In this document: positions 45,721-52,949 of the stretch, piece after piece | Numbering within the stretch: position 1 is the first letter of the stretch | How the letters are laid out: every line of letters begins with the position of its first letter | Origin: UBA987 sp002292105 | Lineage (GTDB): Bacteria > Bacteroidota > Bacteroidia > NS11-12g > UBA9320 | Length of the DNA: 64,000 nucleotides | Direction: 5' to 3' | Assembly: GCA_943846675.1 (NCBI GenBank) | Contig: OX044357.1 | Location: 682,001 to 746,000 of the forward strand | Translations under genes and position numbers: made by a program | Notes under the pieces: generated by a model | The model's input: the letters and a program-made list of their open reading frames with translations, nothing else | Databases searched by the model: none | What the model was told of the DNA's origin: nothing

Positions 45721-46464
45721 CTAGGCTTTTTCCTCTTTCGTTGAGGAGATTGCGATACTGTATACCACAAGACCAAATCCAATTTTGTTGATGGCATCAG
45801 CGATGTTGTAAAATAAATCAACGTTTTCCGAGCCCCATCCAAATGACGTGTTCAACCATCCTCCTGGCATGCACATGTATCCAATTGGATAAATAGCCCA
45901 GCCTACGAGAACAAACCATGCAAGTGTTCGTACACCTTTTTTCACAACGGCATTATTACTTGCTTCAGCCAATTTCGCTACTTCACCAAACCATGCCGTG
46001 TACAGAATATATATATATCCAATAGTTGACAAGAATCCCCACAACACGGAGTGACTAGTATCTCCGCCTTCTGGATTGAATGCTTCGCCGATATATCCTG
46101 CCACTAGCATCCACACAGAAGCTACAATGAGTTTCCATAGTAAACCAATTTTAGCACCAGCCGCTTTGGTTAATAAATAAAATTCAACACACATTAATGG
46201 AACAGTCAGTGTCCAATCAATGTACCTAAGGGCTGTAGGATTCTCTCCCGTTGCCAAATAGTAGTCCCTCATGTAATAGTAATGGACAGCAGCAATAAAG
46301 GTGATAAGAGCAGAGACAAGTAAAGAGAGTTTCCATTTGTCAGAAACCCTTCCTCTCTCAAAGAAAAAGAAGATAGACGCGGCTAACATTGCCATGTAGC
46401 CAGTAAAGAAAGTGAACGCTACAGCGTCATCCTTCGGAATGATAAGTACTTCTAATAAAGTCAT
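45721..46464 (-). CDS. Green-tuned proton-pumping rhodopsin (proteorhodopsin)
   Basis: A 247-residue seven-helix retinal protein. The helix C motif carries Asp83, Thr87 and Glu94 (RYIDWTLTVPLMCVEF), the DTE signature of outward proton pumps: proton acceptor, spacer residue and proton donor. His61 matches the conserved His beside the acceptor, and Lys227 (ADAINKIGF) is the Schiff-base lysine. The spectral-tuning position holds Met91, as in other flavobacterial pumps, predicting green absorption. blh lies downstream on the same strand. Its promoter carries an inverted repeat, suggesting regulation. Confidence 0.96.
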   Translation of the reverse strand: MTLLEVLIIPKDDAVAFTFFTGYMAMLAASIFFFFERGRVSDKWKLSLLVSALITFIAAVHYYYMRDYYLATGENPTALRYIDWTLTVPLMCVEFYLLTKAAGAKIGLLWKLIVASVWMLVAGYIGEAFNPEGGDTSHSVLWGFLSTIGYIYILYTAWFGEVAKLAEASNNAVVKKGVRTLAWFVLVGWAIYPIGYMCMPGGWLNTSFGWGSENVDLFYNIADAINKIGFGLVVYSIAISSTKEEKA

Positions 46465-46505
46465 TGTATTTCGTTTTAAATGTTTTAATGCAATATTAAC
46501 AACAT

Positions 46506-46535
46506 TAAACGTACTTTTGTTTAAAGATTTACCAA
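46506..46535 (-). promoter_or_regulatory. Rhodopsin promoter with TTG-N19-TACGTTTA
   Basis: On the minus strand TTG (46535-46533) and TACGTTTA (46513-46506) are exactly 19 bases apart, matching the Bacteroidota consensus except for the last base. Transcription would start near 46500, giving a leader of about 35 bases. Confidence 0.7.
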
Positions 46536-46551
46536 TAAGTTAAACAAAAGT
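46513..46551. promoter_or_regulatory. 12 bp inverted repeat over rhodopsin promoter
   Basis: ACTTTTGTTTAA (46513-46524) and TTAAACAAAAGT (46540-46551) are perfect inverted copies separated by 15 bases. One arm lies just upstream of the -33 TTG, and the other covers the spacer and touches the -7 element, as for a repressor or light-responsive operator. Confidence 0.55.
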
Positions 46552-46997
46552 GCTTCATCAGCTCTAGTACGAATTAACTTTATGTGTTGAAAAAAGTAGT
46601 TTGCTTATGTTCCTGTGGCAAGCAAAGTGACTAAGTTCTCAACATCCTGAATGTCGTTTTGCTTGACCGGATCTTACAACCAGCTTCCTACGAATGCATG
46701 TATAACTTTCTGCTTAATTTGACCAATACACCGGTTTAATGCATTTGGTTTTTTATTAGTAATTTTCATTCATATATCTACCAAAATAGGCTTGAGTGCC
46801 GGGGTGAATAGTCGCTAGAAAACCATTTTGTAGCGTAAGCTTAACAAAATGCTCTTTCTTTTTTTAATCACTCCAGAAATCTGGGTTACTTGGCAAAAGC
46901 CGGGTAAACAATAGAAAATGCCTAGAATCAATATGATGACTCTTTGTATCAACTGCTTGTTGTGTAAATCAGAACCACTGCGTTCATCATATCTTTT
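46552..46997. other. Gene-free stretch upstream of rhodopsin promoter
   Basis: About 446 bases between the rhodopsin control region and the end of the PLP enzyme gene. I see no coding frame, RNA gene, terminator with a T-run, or repeat here. Confidence 0.5.
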
Positions 46998-48260
46998 TTA
47001 TTGAGCAAGGTCGATTAAGGCTTTAACAAAAACATCCAATTCGTCGATCGTCGTAAACACATTTGGGGTTACGCGGCATCCCTGTACGTTGGCATTGTCG
47101 ATGGCTACGGTAAATACCTTGTGTTCATCTAAAAGACGTTTTGCCATGACACTAGGAGTCATTCCTTTAATCCCAATGTTGGCTATCCCGCATGCACGGT
47201 GTGATTCTTTGGGCGTGTTCACCACGATGTTTTTGTGATTTCGAACCCTGCTGGTCCAATATTCTTGCAAATACCGCAGTCGGGCTTCTTTTCTAGCTGC
47301 ACCTAAAAGCGCGTAATATGTTATGGCCGCTTCAATGGTTAAATCGTGGTAAACGGGGATAGTGCCCGTATGGTTGAGTCTTTTTATGTTGCCATCTTCA
47401 AGAGATTCTTCTGCAAAAAGTGGCCACAACTCGTCAATCTCTCCATCAGCTACATACAACAGACCAGTGCCTAGTGGTACGGCTAACCATTTATGCAAGC
47501 TGGTACCATAATAATCGCACTCCAGGTCATTAATGTCAAAATCAAAATGGCCAACACAATGTGCACCATCGACCATTACTTTCACCCCTTTTTTATGAGC
47601 CATTTGACAGATCTTTTTGATGGGTAGGATGTGACCAGTTATGTTGATCATGTGGCACACCATTAGAAGTTTGGTTTTGGACGTAATGGCTTTTTCGTAA
47701 AGCGAAACAATTTCGTCATCAGATTTTGGGTGATTCGGTATGGATATGATTTTATTTACCGTTTCGAATCGCTGAGACACTTGCGCAAACATGTTTTTCA
47801 TGGCTCCATAGTCTTGAACTGCGTATACGGCTTCGTCACCTTTTTGCCAATGCATGCCTTTGATGACCATGTTTAAAGATTCTGTTGTGTTGCGCGTAAG
47901 GATTACGTTTTGAGGTTTTGCATTAATCACTCCGGCTACTTTGGCAACCATGCGGTCCTTGTTTTCCCATTGGACGGTGCGCATATAACGTGCACCCTCA
48001 TAATTCACCAAGTCGATATTCTTTTTGAGTGCTTCTAATGTTGGCGTTGGAATGATGTTGTAATACCCGTTTTCCAAATTGATATAGTCAGGCTTGAGGT
48101 TATAGTCCTTGCGCACTTTTAACCAAAAATCATCACGTGTTGCAAGTTTTTCAGGCGCAATGTCTTGGATTGCTGAAAGATTATTAGCCAGCGCACTTCC
48201 GTAAAATGGCGCACCTAAAACGGCTAAGGATGCTTTTTTAATGAATTCTCTTTTTTCCAT
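46998..48260 (-). CDS. Exported class V aminotransferase-fold PLP enzyme
   Basis: A 420-residue PLP-dependent enzyme of the aminotransferase class V family, closest in layout to isopenicillin-N epimerase-like proteins. The cofactor lysine is Lys257 in GTSLHKWLAVP, and Asp231 in VDGAHCVGH binds the pyridine nitrogen. The N-terminus (KREFIKKASLAVLGAPF) resembles a Tat signal with KR in place of RR, so the folded enzyme may be exported, as for many Bacteroidota relatives. The substrate is unknown. Confidence 0.85.
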   Translation of the reverse strand: MEKREFIKKASLAVLGAPFYGSALANNLSAIQDIAPEKLATRDDFWLKVRKDYNLKPDYINLENGYYNIIPTPTLEALKKNIDLVNYEGARYMRTVQWENKDRMVAKVAGVINAKPQNVILTRNTTESLNMVIKGMHWQKGDEAVYAVQDYGAMKNMFAQVSQRFETVNKIISIPNHPKSDDEIVSLYEKAITSKTKLLMVCHMINITGHILPIKKICQMAHKKGVKVMVDGAHCVGHFDFDINDLECDYYGTSLHKWLAVPLGTGLLYVADGEIDELWPLFAEESLEDGNIKRLNHTGTIPVYHDLTIEAAITYYALLGAARKEARLRYLQEYWTSRVRNHKNIVVNTPKESHRACGIANIGIKGMTPSVMAKRLLDEHKVFTVAIDNANVQGCRVTPNVFTTIDELDVFVKALIDLAQ

Positions 48261-48410
48261 ATCTTGGGTCAGACGTGTTGAACTTGAACATTGAAGTGCA
48301 ACATCCTCGTCGAACCAAAGTTACTGAAATGAAACTACTTATCTGAATGGTTATGTAGAATGCCTATAACGTCTTACGATTGACTTTGGTGAATGAATGG
48401 CTACACTATT

Positions 48411-49247
48411 CTACAGAATTCGCTGCCAGATGGCGCCGTTTTTAGTGCTGAATTTCTTTAAATCGCCACTTTCCACGAGTGCATCAAGTGTAGCTTCTGA
48501 TACATTTCTATCCGTTTGAGATAATTCCGCATATTCTCGAGCAGTAAGCGTATAGTATTTCGCAAAAAGGAATTCCCAAGACGTGTTGTATGCGTTGGTT
48601 TTGAGTTCAGGATTTATTTTTAGTAATTCTGCTACGTAGGATTCGTATGGTTTTGAGCCATAAACAATGTGGTTTGAGCCTGTGCTGTCTATAAAAAACA
48701 AAGTCGGAAATCCTCTAACGCGGTACGTTTGACCAAGTTTTAAATCTTCTTCGAATAACTTTTTGGCTACACCCTTGTAGTCAGATTGGAATTGAAGCAC
48801 GTCTAAACCAACCGCTTTGACTGCATTTTCTAGATGTTCTGATTTTGTAATATTCTTTTTCTCCAAAAACACCATTTCGCGAATCTTCCTTAAGAAATCG
48901 ATTGCTTTGGAATCGCTTTGCAACTGTGCCGCCTTAAACGCAATTGATGGCGGATAGGAGGAATGTAGAGGATCTTCCAACCAAACATCCCCGTCAATAG
49001 GCATGTCGTAATGATGACTCACTTCGTCCCAATGAGAGGCAACATCTGAGGGTTGGCTAATTCCGCCACTGTTGTAGCTCCAATCGCGGAGTAATCCGCC
49101 CATTCTATACTCGATATCAATCGCATCGCCGTAGGCTAACTTAAGCTTACGCAATTGCGGTTCAATACCCCAGCATGAAGAACAAATTGGATCGGTGAAA
49201 TACACCACTTTTATTTTCTGCTTTACTGATACAACGGGTGATTGCAT
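48411..49247 (-). CDS. DsbA-family thioredoxin-fold protein (5' part frameshifted)
   Basis: A thioredoxin-fold protein with a CSSC active site near residue 18 (FTDPICSSCWGIEPQ) and the cis-Pro loop VRGFPTLFF, as in the DsbA/FrnE group, where SCWG is characteristic. The fold is followed by a C-terminal helical region of about 75 residues. In frame, coding potential continues upstream of the Met at 49247 (ELICDPDSGVCEIPSAS) to an A7 run at 49321-49327; one extra A would join it to a lipoprotein signal peptide starting at 49423. So the intact gene was probably 48411-49423. It is either an envelope lipoprotein broken by an indel or a sequencing error. Confidence 0.8.
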   Translation of the reverse strand: MQSPVVSVKQKIKVVYFTDPICSSCWGIEPQLRKLKLAYGDAIDIEYRMGGLLRDWSYNSGGISQPSDVASHWDEVSHHYDMPIDGDVWLEDPLHSSYPPSIAFKAAQLQSDSKAIDFLRKIREMVFLEKKNITKSEHLENAVKAVGLDVLQFQSDYKGVAKKLFEEDLKLGQTYRVRGFPTLFFIDSTGSNHIVYGSKPYESYVAELLKINPELKTNAYNTSWEFLFAKYYTLTAREYAELSQTDRNVSEATLDALVESGDLKKFSTKNGAIWQRIL

Positions 49248-49312
49248 GTTGTCGATTGTGGTCTTTTCTGAGGCACTGGGTATTTCGCAAACACCCGAAT
49301 CTGGGTCACAGA

Positions 49313-49423
49313 TTAATTCATTTTTTTCACTTCAGGACTTTCCATTTGTTGAGATTGTTTTGGTTGCTGACATGCACTTAGTGCCAGCAAGGTGATATAA
49401 GAAAGAAGAATATGTGTATTCAT
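49313..49423 (-). pseudogene. Detached lipoprotein signal peptide of DsbA-like gene
   Basis: Thirty-six codons encode a signal peptide with a lipobox (LLSYITLLALSAC, Cys18) and then QQPKQSQQMESPEVKK before the frame stops just past the A7 run. Restoring one A links it to the DsbA-like frame without any stop between. Confidence 0.6.
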
Positions 49424-49526
49424 TTTAACTGAACAAATTAAACGCAGATTTGTCGATCAACACTTAAACTTTATGTGTCGCAAAATATGCTTCAACCTGA
49501 TCTATATGTCGCTTTTTGGTTGTTGC

Positions 49527-49550
49527 TGTAAGTCTTCAAACTAATGTTTA
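49527..49550 (+). repeat. Left copy of 24 bp inverted boundary repeat
   Basis: Begins TGTAAGTCTTCAAAC and ends TAATGTTTA. An exact inverted copy lies at 55972-55995. Its last six bases overlap the presumed left end of the IS. Confidence 0.7.
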
Positions 49551-49571
49551 CCAGAGATAGTCAAAATTGAG

Positions 49572-50549
49572 TCATAAATTTAATCTTTGCAACAGGTGTT
49601 GCTTTCTTCTTTTTTTCATTGTTTTTAGTTTAATTAAATGTCTTTGATCTAATATCTCTTGGCTGCGTCCAAAGTACACGTCTGCTGGTGTTAGGTTTTG
49701 CAGTGATTCATGATACCGTTCATTGTTGTAATACTCAACAAACTCTTCAAGTCTGTTTGTCAAATCACCAGGTAAATAATAATTTTCAAGTTTCACCACA
49801 TTTTTCATTGACCTGTGCCAACGTTCTATCTTCCCCTGAGTCTGCGGATGCATTGGTCTTCCGCGAACATGACTCATTCCTTTGTCTTGAATATATTTAG
49901 CAAGTTCTGAACTGATGTAGCAAGAACCGTTATCACTCAGCAGTCTCGGACTATTGTTCTTGTCTAGGCCAGCTTTTTCTAAAGCACTGTCAAGTGATCT
50001 GGTCACATCATCTGTCTTCATATTAGAACATAACTCCCAGTGTACAATATATCGGCTATAATCGTCTAAAATGGTGGATAGGTAATACCAACCCCATCCA
50101 ACTATTTTAAAGTATGTAAAATCAGTTTGCCACATTTGGTTTACATGAGTAGTTTTATCCTTGAACTCATCCGCAGCTCTCATTACAATATATGCTGGAG
50201 AAGTGATAAGCCCTCTTGATTTAAGGATCCGATACACACTGCTCTCAGAGATAAAGTATTGCTTTTGGTCAATCATTCTGTGGGCAAGTTCCCTTGGAGA
50301 TAGTTCTGGAACCTCTAAAGCAAGCTCAACCACTTCATTTCGAACTTGGTCAGGTATTCGGTTCCACTGACTATTGGCGTTACGTTTTTTAGGAGCAAGA
50401 CCATCATAGCCATGCTTGGTGTATTTTCCATACCAGTTATAAAACGTCCTCTTTGGTATGTCAAGCTCACCAAGTGTTCTGTTCACACCAAGTTCTGAGT
50501 CTTCAACCAATCGGATGATCTCGTATTTTTCGTTTTGAGTAAAGCGCAT
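49572..50549 (-). CDS. IS3-family transposase OrfB (DDE domain)
   Basis: A 325-residue catalytic subunit of an IS3-family transposase. The rve-type DDE triad is Asp143 (QTDFTYF), Asp206 (LLSDNGSC) and Glu242 (GKIERWHRS), with the 35-residue spacing of the DD(35)E class. An N-terminal HTH (IPKRTFYNWYGKYTKHGYDGL) precedes it. It is usually made as an OrfAB fusion by -1 frameshifting, and also has its own ATG here. All motifs are intact. Confidence 0.93.
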   Translation of the reverse strand: MRFTQNEKYEIIRLVEDSELGVNRTLGELDIPKRTFYNWYGKYTKHGYDGLAPKKRNANSQWNRIPDQVRNEVVELALEVPELSPRELAHRMIDQKQYFISESSVYRILKSRGLITSPAYIVMRAADEFKDKTTHVNQMWQTDFTYFKIVGWGWYYLSTILDDYSRYIVHWELCSNMKTDDVTRSLDSALEKAGLDKNNSPRLLSDNGSCYISSELAKYIQDKGMSHVRGRPMHPQTQGKIERWHRSMKNVVKLENYYLPGDLTNRLEEFVEYYNNERYHESLQNLTPADVYFGRSQEILDQRHLIKLKTMKKRRKQHLLQRLNL

Positions 50550-50563
50550 ATACTTTTTGAACT

Positions 50564-50926
50564 TTATTCTAGACCACGCAAGCTTTTTTTGAGTACTCTG
50601 ATTTCAAGAGCTTGCTCTGCTACAACGAGTTTAAGGTTCTGTGATTCATCCTTGAGGTCTTTAACTTCTCCGGTATTGGCATTACGCTCTGTGTCTCCAT
50701 TTAAACGCTTTTTACCCGCTTCAATAAAGTCCTTGCTCCAACGATAATAAAGTGCTGGTGCTATGCCTTCTTTACGACAGATTTCTGAAATAGATTCTTC
50801 TCCTTTTAATCCTTCAAGGACGATTCTGATTTTTTCTTCAGAGTTGAACTTTCTTCTGGTTTGTCTTCTGATGTCTTTTACAACTGATTCGGCTGTTCTT
50901 TTTCTTGGTCTTCCTACTTTTCCCAT
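50564..50926 (-). CDS. IS3-family transposase OrfA (HTH)
   Basis: A 120-residue DNA-binding subunit. A basic N-terminus (GRPRKR) is followed by the HTH_Tnp_1 domain (FNSEEKIRIVLEGLKGEESISEICRKEGI split over two helices, ALYYRWSKDFIEAGKKRL) and a leucine-zipper-like coiled coil (about 88-118). Near its 3' end an A7G run (50583-50590 on the complementary strand) in the VLKKS context is a likely -1 slippery site. The OrfB frame is open from there. Confidence 0.9.
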   Translation of the reverse strand: MGKVGRPRKRTAESVVKDIRRQTRRKFNSEEKIRIVLEGLKGEESISEICRKEGIAPALYYRWSKDFIEAGKKRLNGDTERNANTGEVKDLKDESQNLKLVVAEQALEIRVLKKSLRGLE

Positions 50927-51018
50927 TATTATTTACTTTTTAAGATTTGATAAAGCCTTGAAAGACGTCTTTCAAGATAATAAACTGTTACTTAACTTTA
51001 TCTCTTAAGTGGTAAACA

Positions 51019-51047
51019 TTAGGCTGACATTTTACACGTTGTTAGGC
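51019..51047 (-). repeat. attC(A) remnant, interrupted by IS
   Basis: Minus-strand GCCTAAC at 51047-51041 is the R'' box of the membrane-protein cassette, complementary to its start near 51942. About 22 bases of arm follow before the IS begins. The matching 3' box may be GTTTGAA (49541-49535) on the far side of the IS. Confidence 0.5.
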
Positions 51048-51919
51048 AAAGTATTTTTTTCATATTTATTATGGATTATTATTATTGCTAATCCAAACAG
51101 GATAGCTACTACAATTAAAATTGTACTTATTAACCCACTTACTCCGAATGACATACGGATTAAAATTGTTGAAACTACAAAACCAGAATTTCTTATTATT
51201 TTGTGAAATTTATCTGTGTAAAAGAAGGAAATTAACAGGAGAACGACATCCACTAATATCAGAACGGTGAAAAATTCGTCAAAGAATAAATTATTAACCG
51301 TTTCAAAACTGGGCAACTTGTTTGAAGTAAAGGAAATATCTGATGTCCAATTAAAAAGTGTAACCAAAGCCATCGTAAAAAATATTGGAACTAAAACAAC
51401 GGCAGTTATTTTCTTTCTGCGAATGAATCTTTCAATTTTTAATTTATTGTCCTTTTGTTGCGTTGATTTTTGCATTCCTTGTTTTTGAAACTGAAAAATC
51501 AGATGGAAAAGAATAACTGAAGCCAAGATATCATAGGTAAATTGCAAATCTCCTTTTATTTCAAACCAATCTGATGACAGTTCAAGAGCAGATAAATCTT
51601 TAAATAATTTTCGGATAATTATAAGTGTTATAATTTCATACTGTTTAGTTATGTAGGTGGTAAATGATTTTGGTAAGTAATAGATTAATAAGTAAACTTC
51701 ATAAACAAGTATAAATGAGAATGGGGTGTAAATTGCCGATATCGGATTTTTAAATAATTCCGATTCTAAAGACAAATTTACTATACCAAATTTTGATAAG
51801 TAAATTAAAATTAAGTGAATAAAAAAGCCAAATAACGCAACATATAGTATTGTTTTTTCAATCCGCTGTTTGGCGTATTCAGATAGAAAAATTTGGTAAA
51901 GTTTAATTAATATATTCAT
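51032..51919 (-). CDS. Cassette A: multi-span membrane protein, unknown
   Basis: A 295-residue protein with about seven hydrophobic segments (near 25-45, 62-82, 95-105, 130-145, 172-192, 214-232 and 248-275) and a short Lys/Gln-rich cytoplasmic loop around 150-170. The family is not recognised. The last five codons (LPNNV) and the stop are encoded by the attC R'' box and the arm beyond it, so the C-terminus depends on the recombination site. The gene is AT-richer than the chromosomal genes nearby, as expected for an acquired cassette. Confidence 0.65.
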   Translation of the reverse strand: MNILIKLYQIFLSEYAKQRIEKTILYVALFGFFIHLILIYLSKFGIVNLSLESELFKNPISAIYTPFSFILVYEVYLLIYYLPKSFTTYITKQYEIITLIIIRKLFKDLSALELSSDWFEIKGDLQFTYDILASVILFHLIFQFQKQGMQKSTQQKDNKLKIERFIRRKKITAVVLVPIFFTMALVTLFNWTSDISFTSNKLPSFETVNNLFFDEFFTVLILVDVVLLLISFFYTDKFHKIIRNSGFVVSTILIRMSFGVSGLISTILIVVAILFGLAIIIIHNKYEKNTLPNNV

Positions 51920-51941
51920 ATTCTATTAAGTCTGATATTTT

Positions 51942-52009
51942 GCCTAACGGATTATGTATATCAGGAGTCACGACGAAGGAGTGATTACTTGATTATACAT
52001 TGTTATATG
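51942..52009 (-). repeat. attC(B): attC-like site after DUF3050 gene
   Basis: Reading the minus strand: CATATAAC, AATGTATAATCA, a 26-base centre, TGATATACATAATCC, GTTAGGC. The inner arms pair (GTATAATCA with TGATATAC, one bulge). Its first box is complementary to the start of its own cassette at the other end, and its last box to the end of the next cassette. Confidence 0.65.
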
Positions 52010-52023
52010 CTGGCTTCCCATTT

Positions 52024-52815
52024 TTATGCTATAGCAGCTGTTAGTTTATTCCTTTTTATACGACTTGCTATTTCATCCCATAAATTTATTCGTCTTTTCA
52101 ATGCTTCAATTGAAATATTTAGAACATCATTCCACTTGCTTTCATTATCGCCACAGAGCTCGGAAATCATTTCAAGTGATAAAGGTCCATGTTCATCTCC
52201 ATCCACTTCAATATGTCTGTTAAGATAATATGTCAGTTTTGGGTATTTATTTTCTTGGTCACTGTTTGACTTATTTATTATTTCTAAAAACATGTCAGGG
52301 ATCAAGTCTTCTCTTCCAAAAGTGAATGCAGCGGCAATTTTATGTGATTGATTAGTTTGGATAATTTTAAAAGTAAATTCTAAAAATTCTTTTTCGGCTT
52401 TCTCTAAATCTGCGATCAATAGTTTTCCTGATATATCTTCTAAAGAATCTATTGAATTCATTAAATCAGAAATTTTGTTAATATCAGCACCTACTTCATC
52501 CATGGCCTCTATATACATTTCAAAATGGCTTTTTGGTAAACCGTTTTCATTAATATCACTTTCTTCACCTAAAACTATTTCATTTATAAATCGAGCAGTT
52601 TTAGGATTTTTAGATGGTTTCCAAGGAAGTGAAACGCATGTTAACTTTTTTTGAAGAGCTTTCAAAAGTGACATAAAATCCCAAACAGCATATACGTGTT
52701 TTTCCATGAATACCTTTATATCCTCTACATCATTGAAATGATAATATAATTCATGGTTTGTCAGACTATTTCTAAATTCAAGAATTTGGTTTTCAATTAA
52801 TTCGATTCGATTCAT
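52024..52815 (-). CDS. Cassette B: DUF3050 protein
   Basis: A 263-residue all-helical protein of the DUF3050 family, recognised from YHFNDVEDIKVFMEKHVYAVWDFMSLLK with its break at residue 30-58, and FINEIVLGEE. The family has a haem-oxygenase-like fold and unknown function. His and acidic residues that could bind a metal are present (HVYAVWDF, HFEMYIEAMDEVG). The stop is 15 bases from the attC-like site. It is the only gene of its cassette. Confidence 0.82.
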   Translation of the reverse strand: MNRIELIENQILEFRNSLTNHELYYHFNDVEDIKVFMEKHVYAVWDFMSLLKALQKKLTCVSLPWKPSKNPKTARFINEIVLGEESDINENGLPKSHFEMYIEAMDEVGADINKISDLMNSIDSLEDISGKLLIADLEKAEKEFLEFTFKIIQTNQSHKIAAAFTFGREDLIPDMFLEIINKSNSDQENKYPKLTYYLNRHIEVDGDEHGPLSLEMISELCGDNESKWNDVLNISIEALKRRINLWDEIASRIKRNKLTAAIA

Positions 52816-52896
52816 TCTGTAGGAATTTATATTGCTTAATACTCTATTAACAATAAATCTTCAAAATAGATTAAACTTCTACTGATTAGTTGCTTA

Positions 52897-52949
52897 CATA
52901 TAACGTTTAGTATATGAGCCGTTTTAATGGCTTATATACATTGTTACAC
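52897..52949 (-). repeat. attC(C): attC-like site after cryptochrome gene
   Basis: Reading the minus strand: GTGTAAC, AAT, GTATATAAGCC, ATTAAAAC, GGCTCATATAC, TAAAC, GTTATATG. The arms pair over 11 bases with one mismatch. The cryptochrome gene uses the TAA inside GTGTAAC as its stop codon. Confidence 0.7.

Larger units (their letters stand above)
49545..51018 (-). mobile_element. IS3-family insertion sequence
   Basis: Element of about 1.47 kb with OrfA and OrfB in the IS3 arrangement. The ends start TGTTTACCA on both sides (49545-49553 and, inverted, 51010-51018), with the extended identity CTAATGTTTACCA. No 3-4 bp target duplication is evident (TAA on the left, TTA on the right), so the ends are approximate or one end was rearranged. 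A 20 bp perfect palindrome (CTTGAAAGAC/GTCTTTCAAG, 50957-50976) precedes OrfA. The element lies inside the attC of the membrane-protein cassette. Confidence 0.75.
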
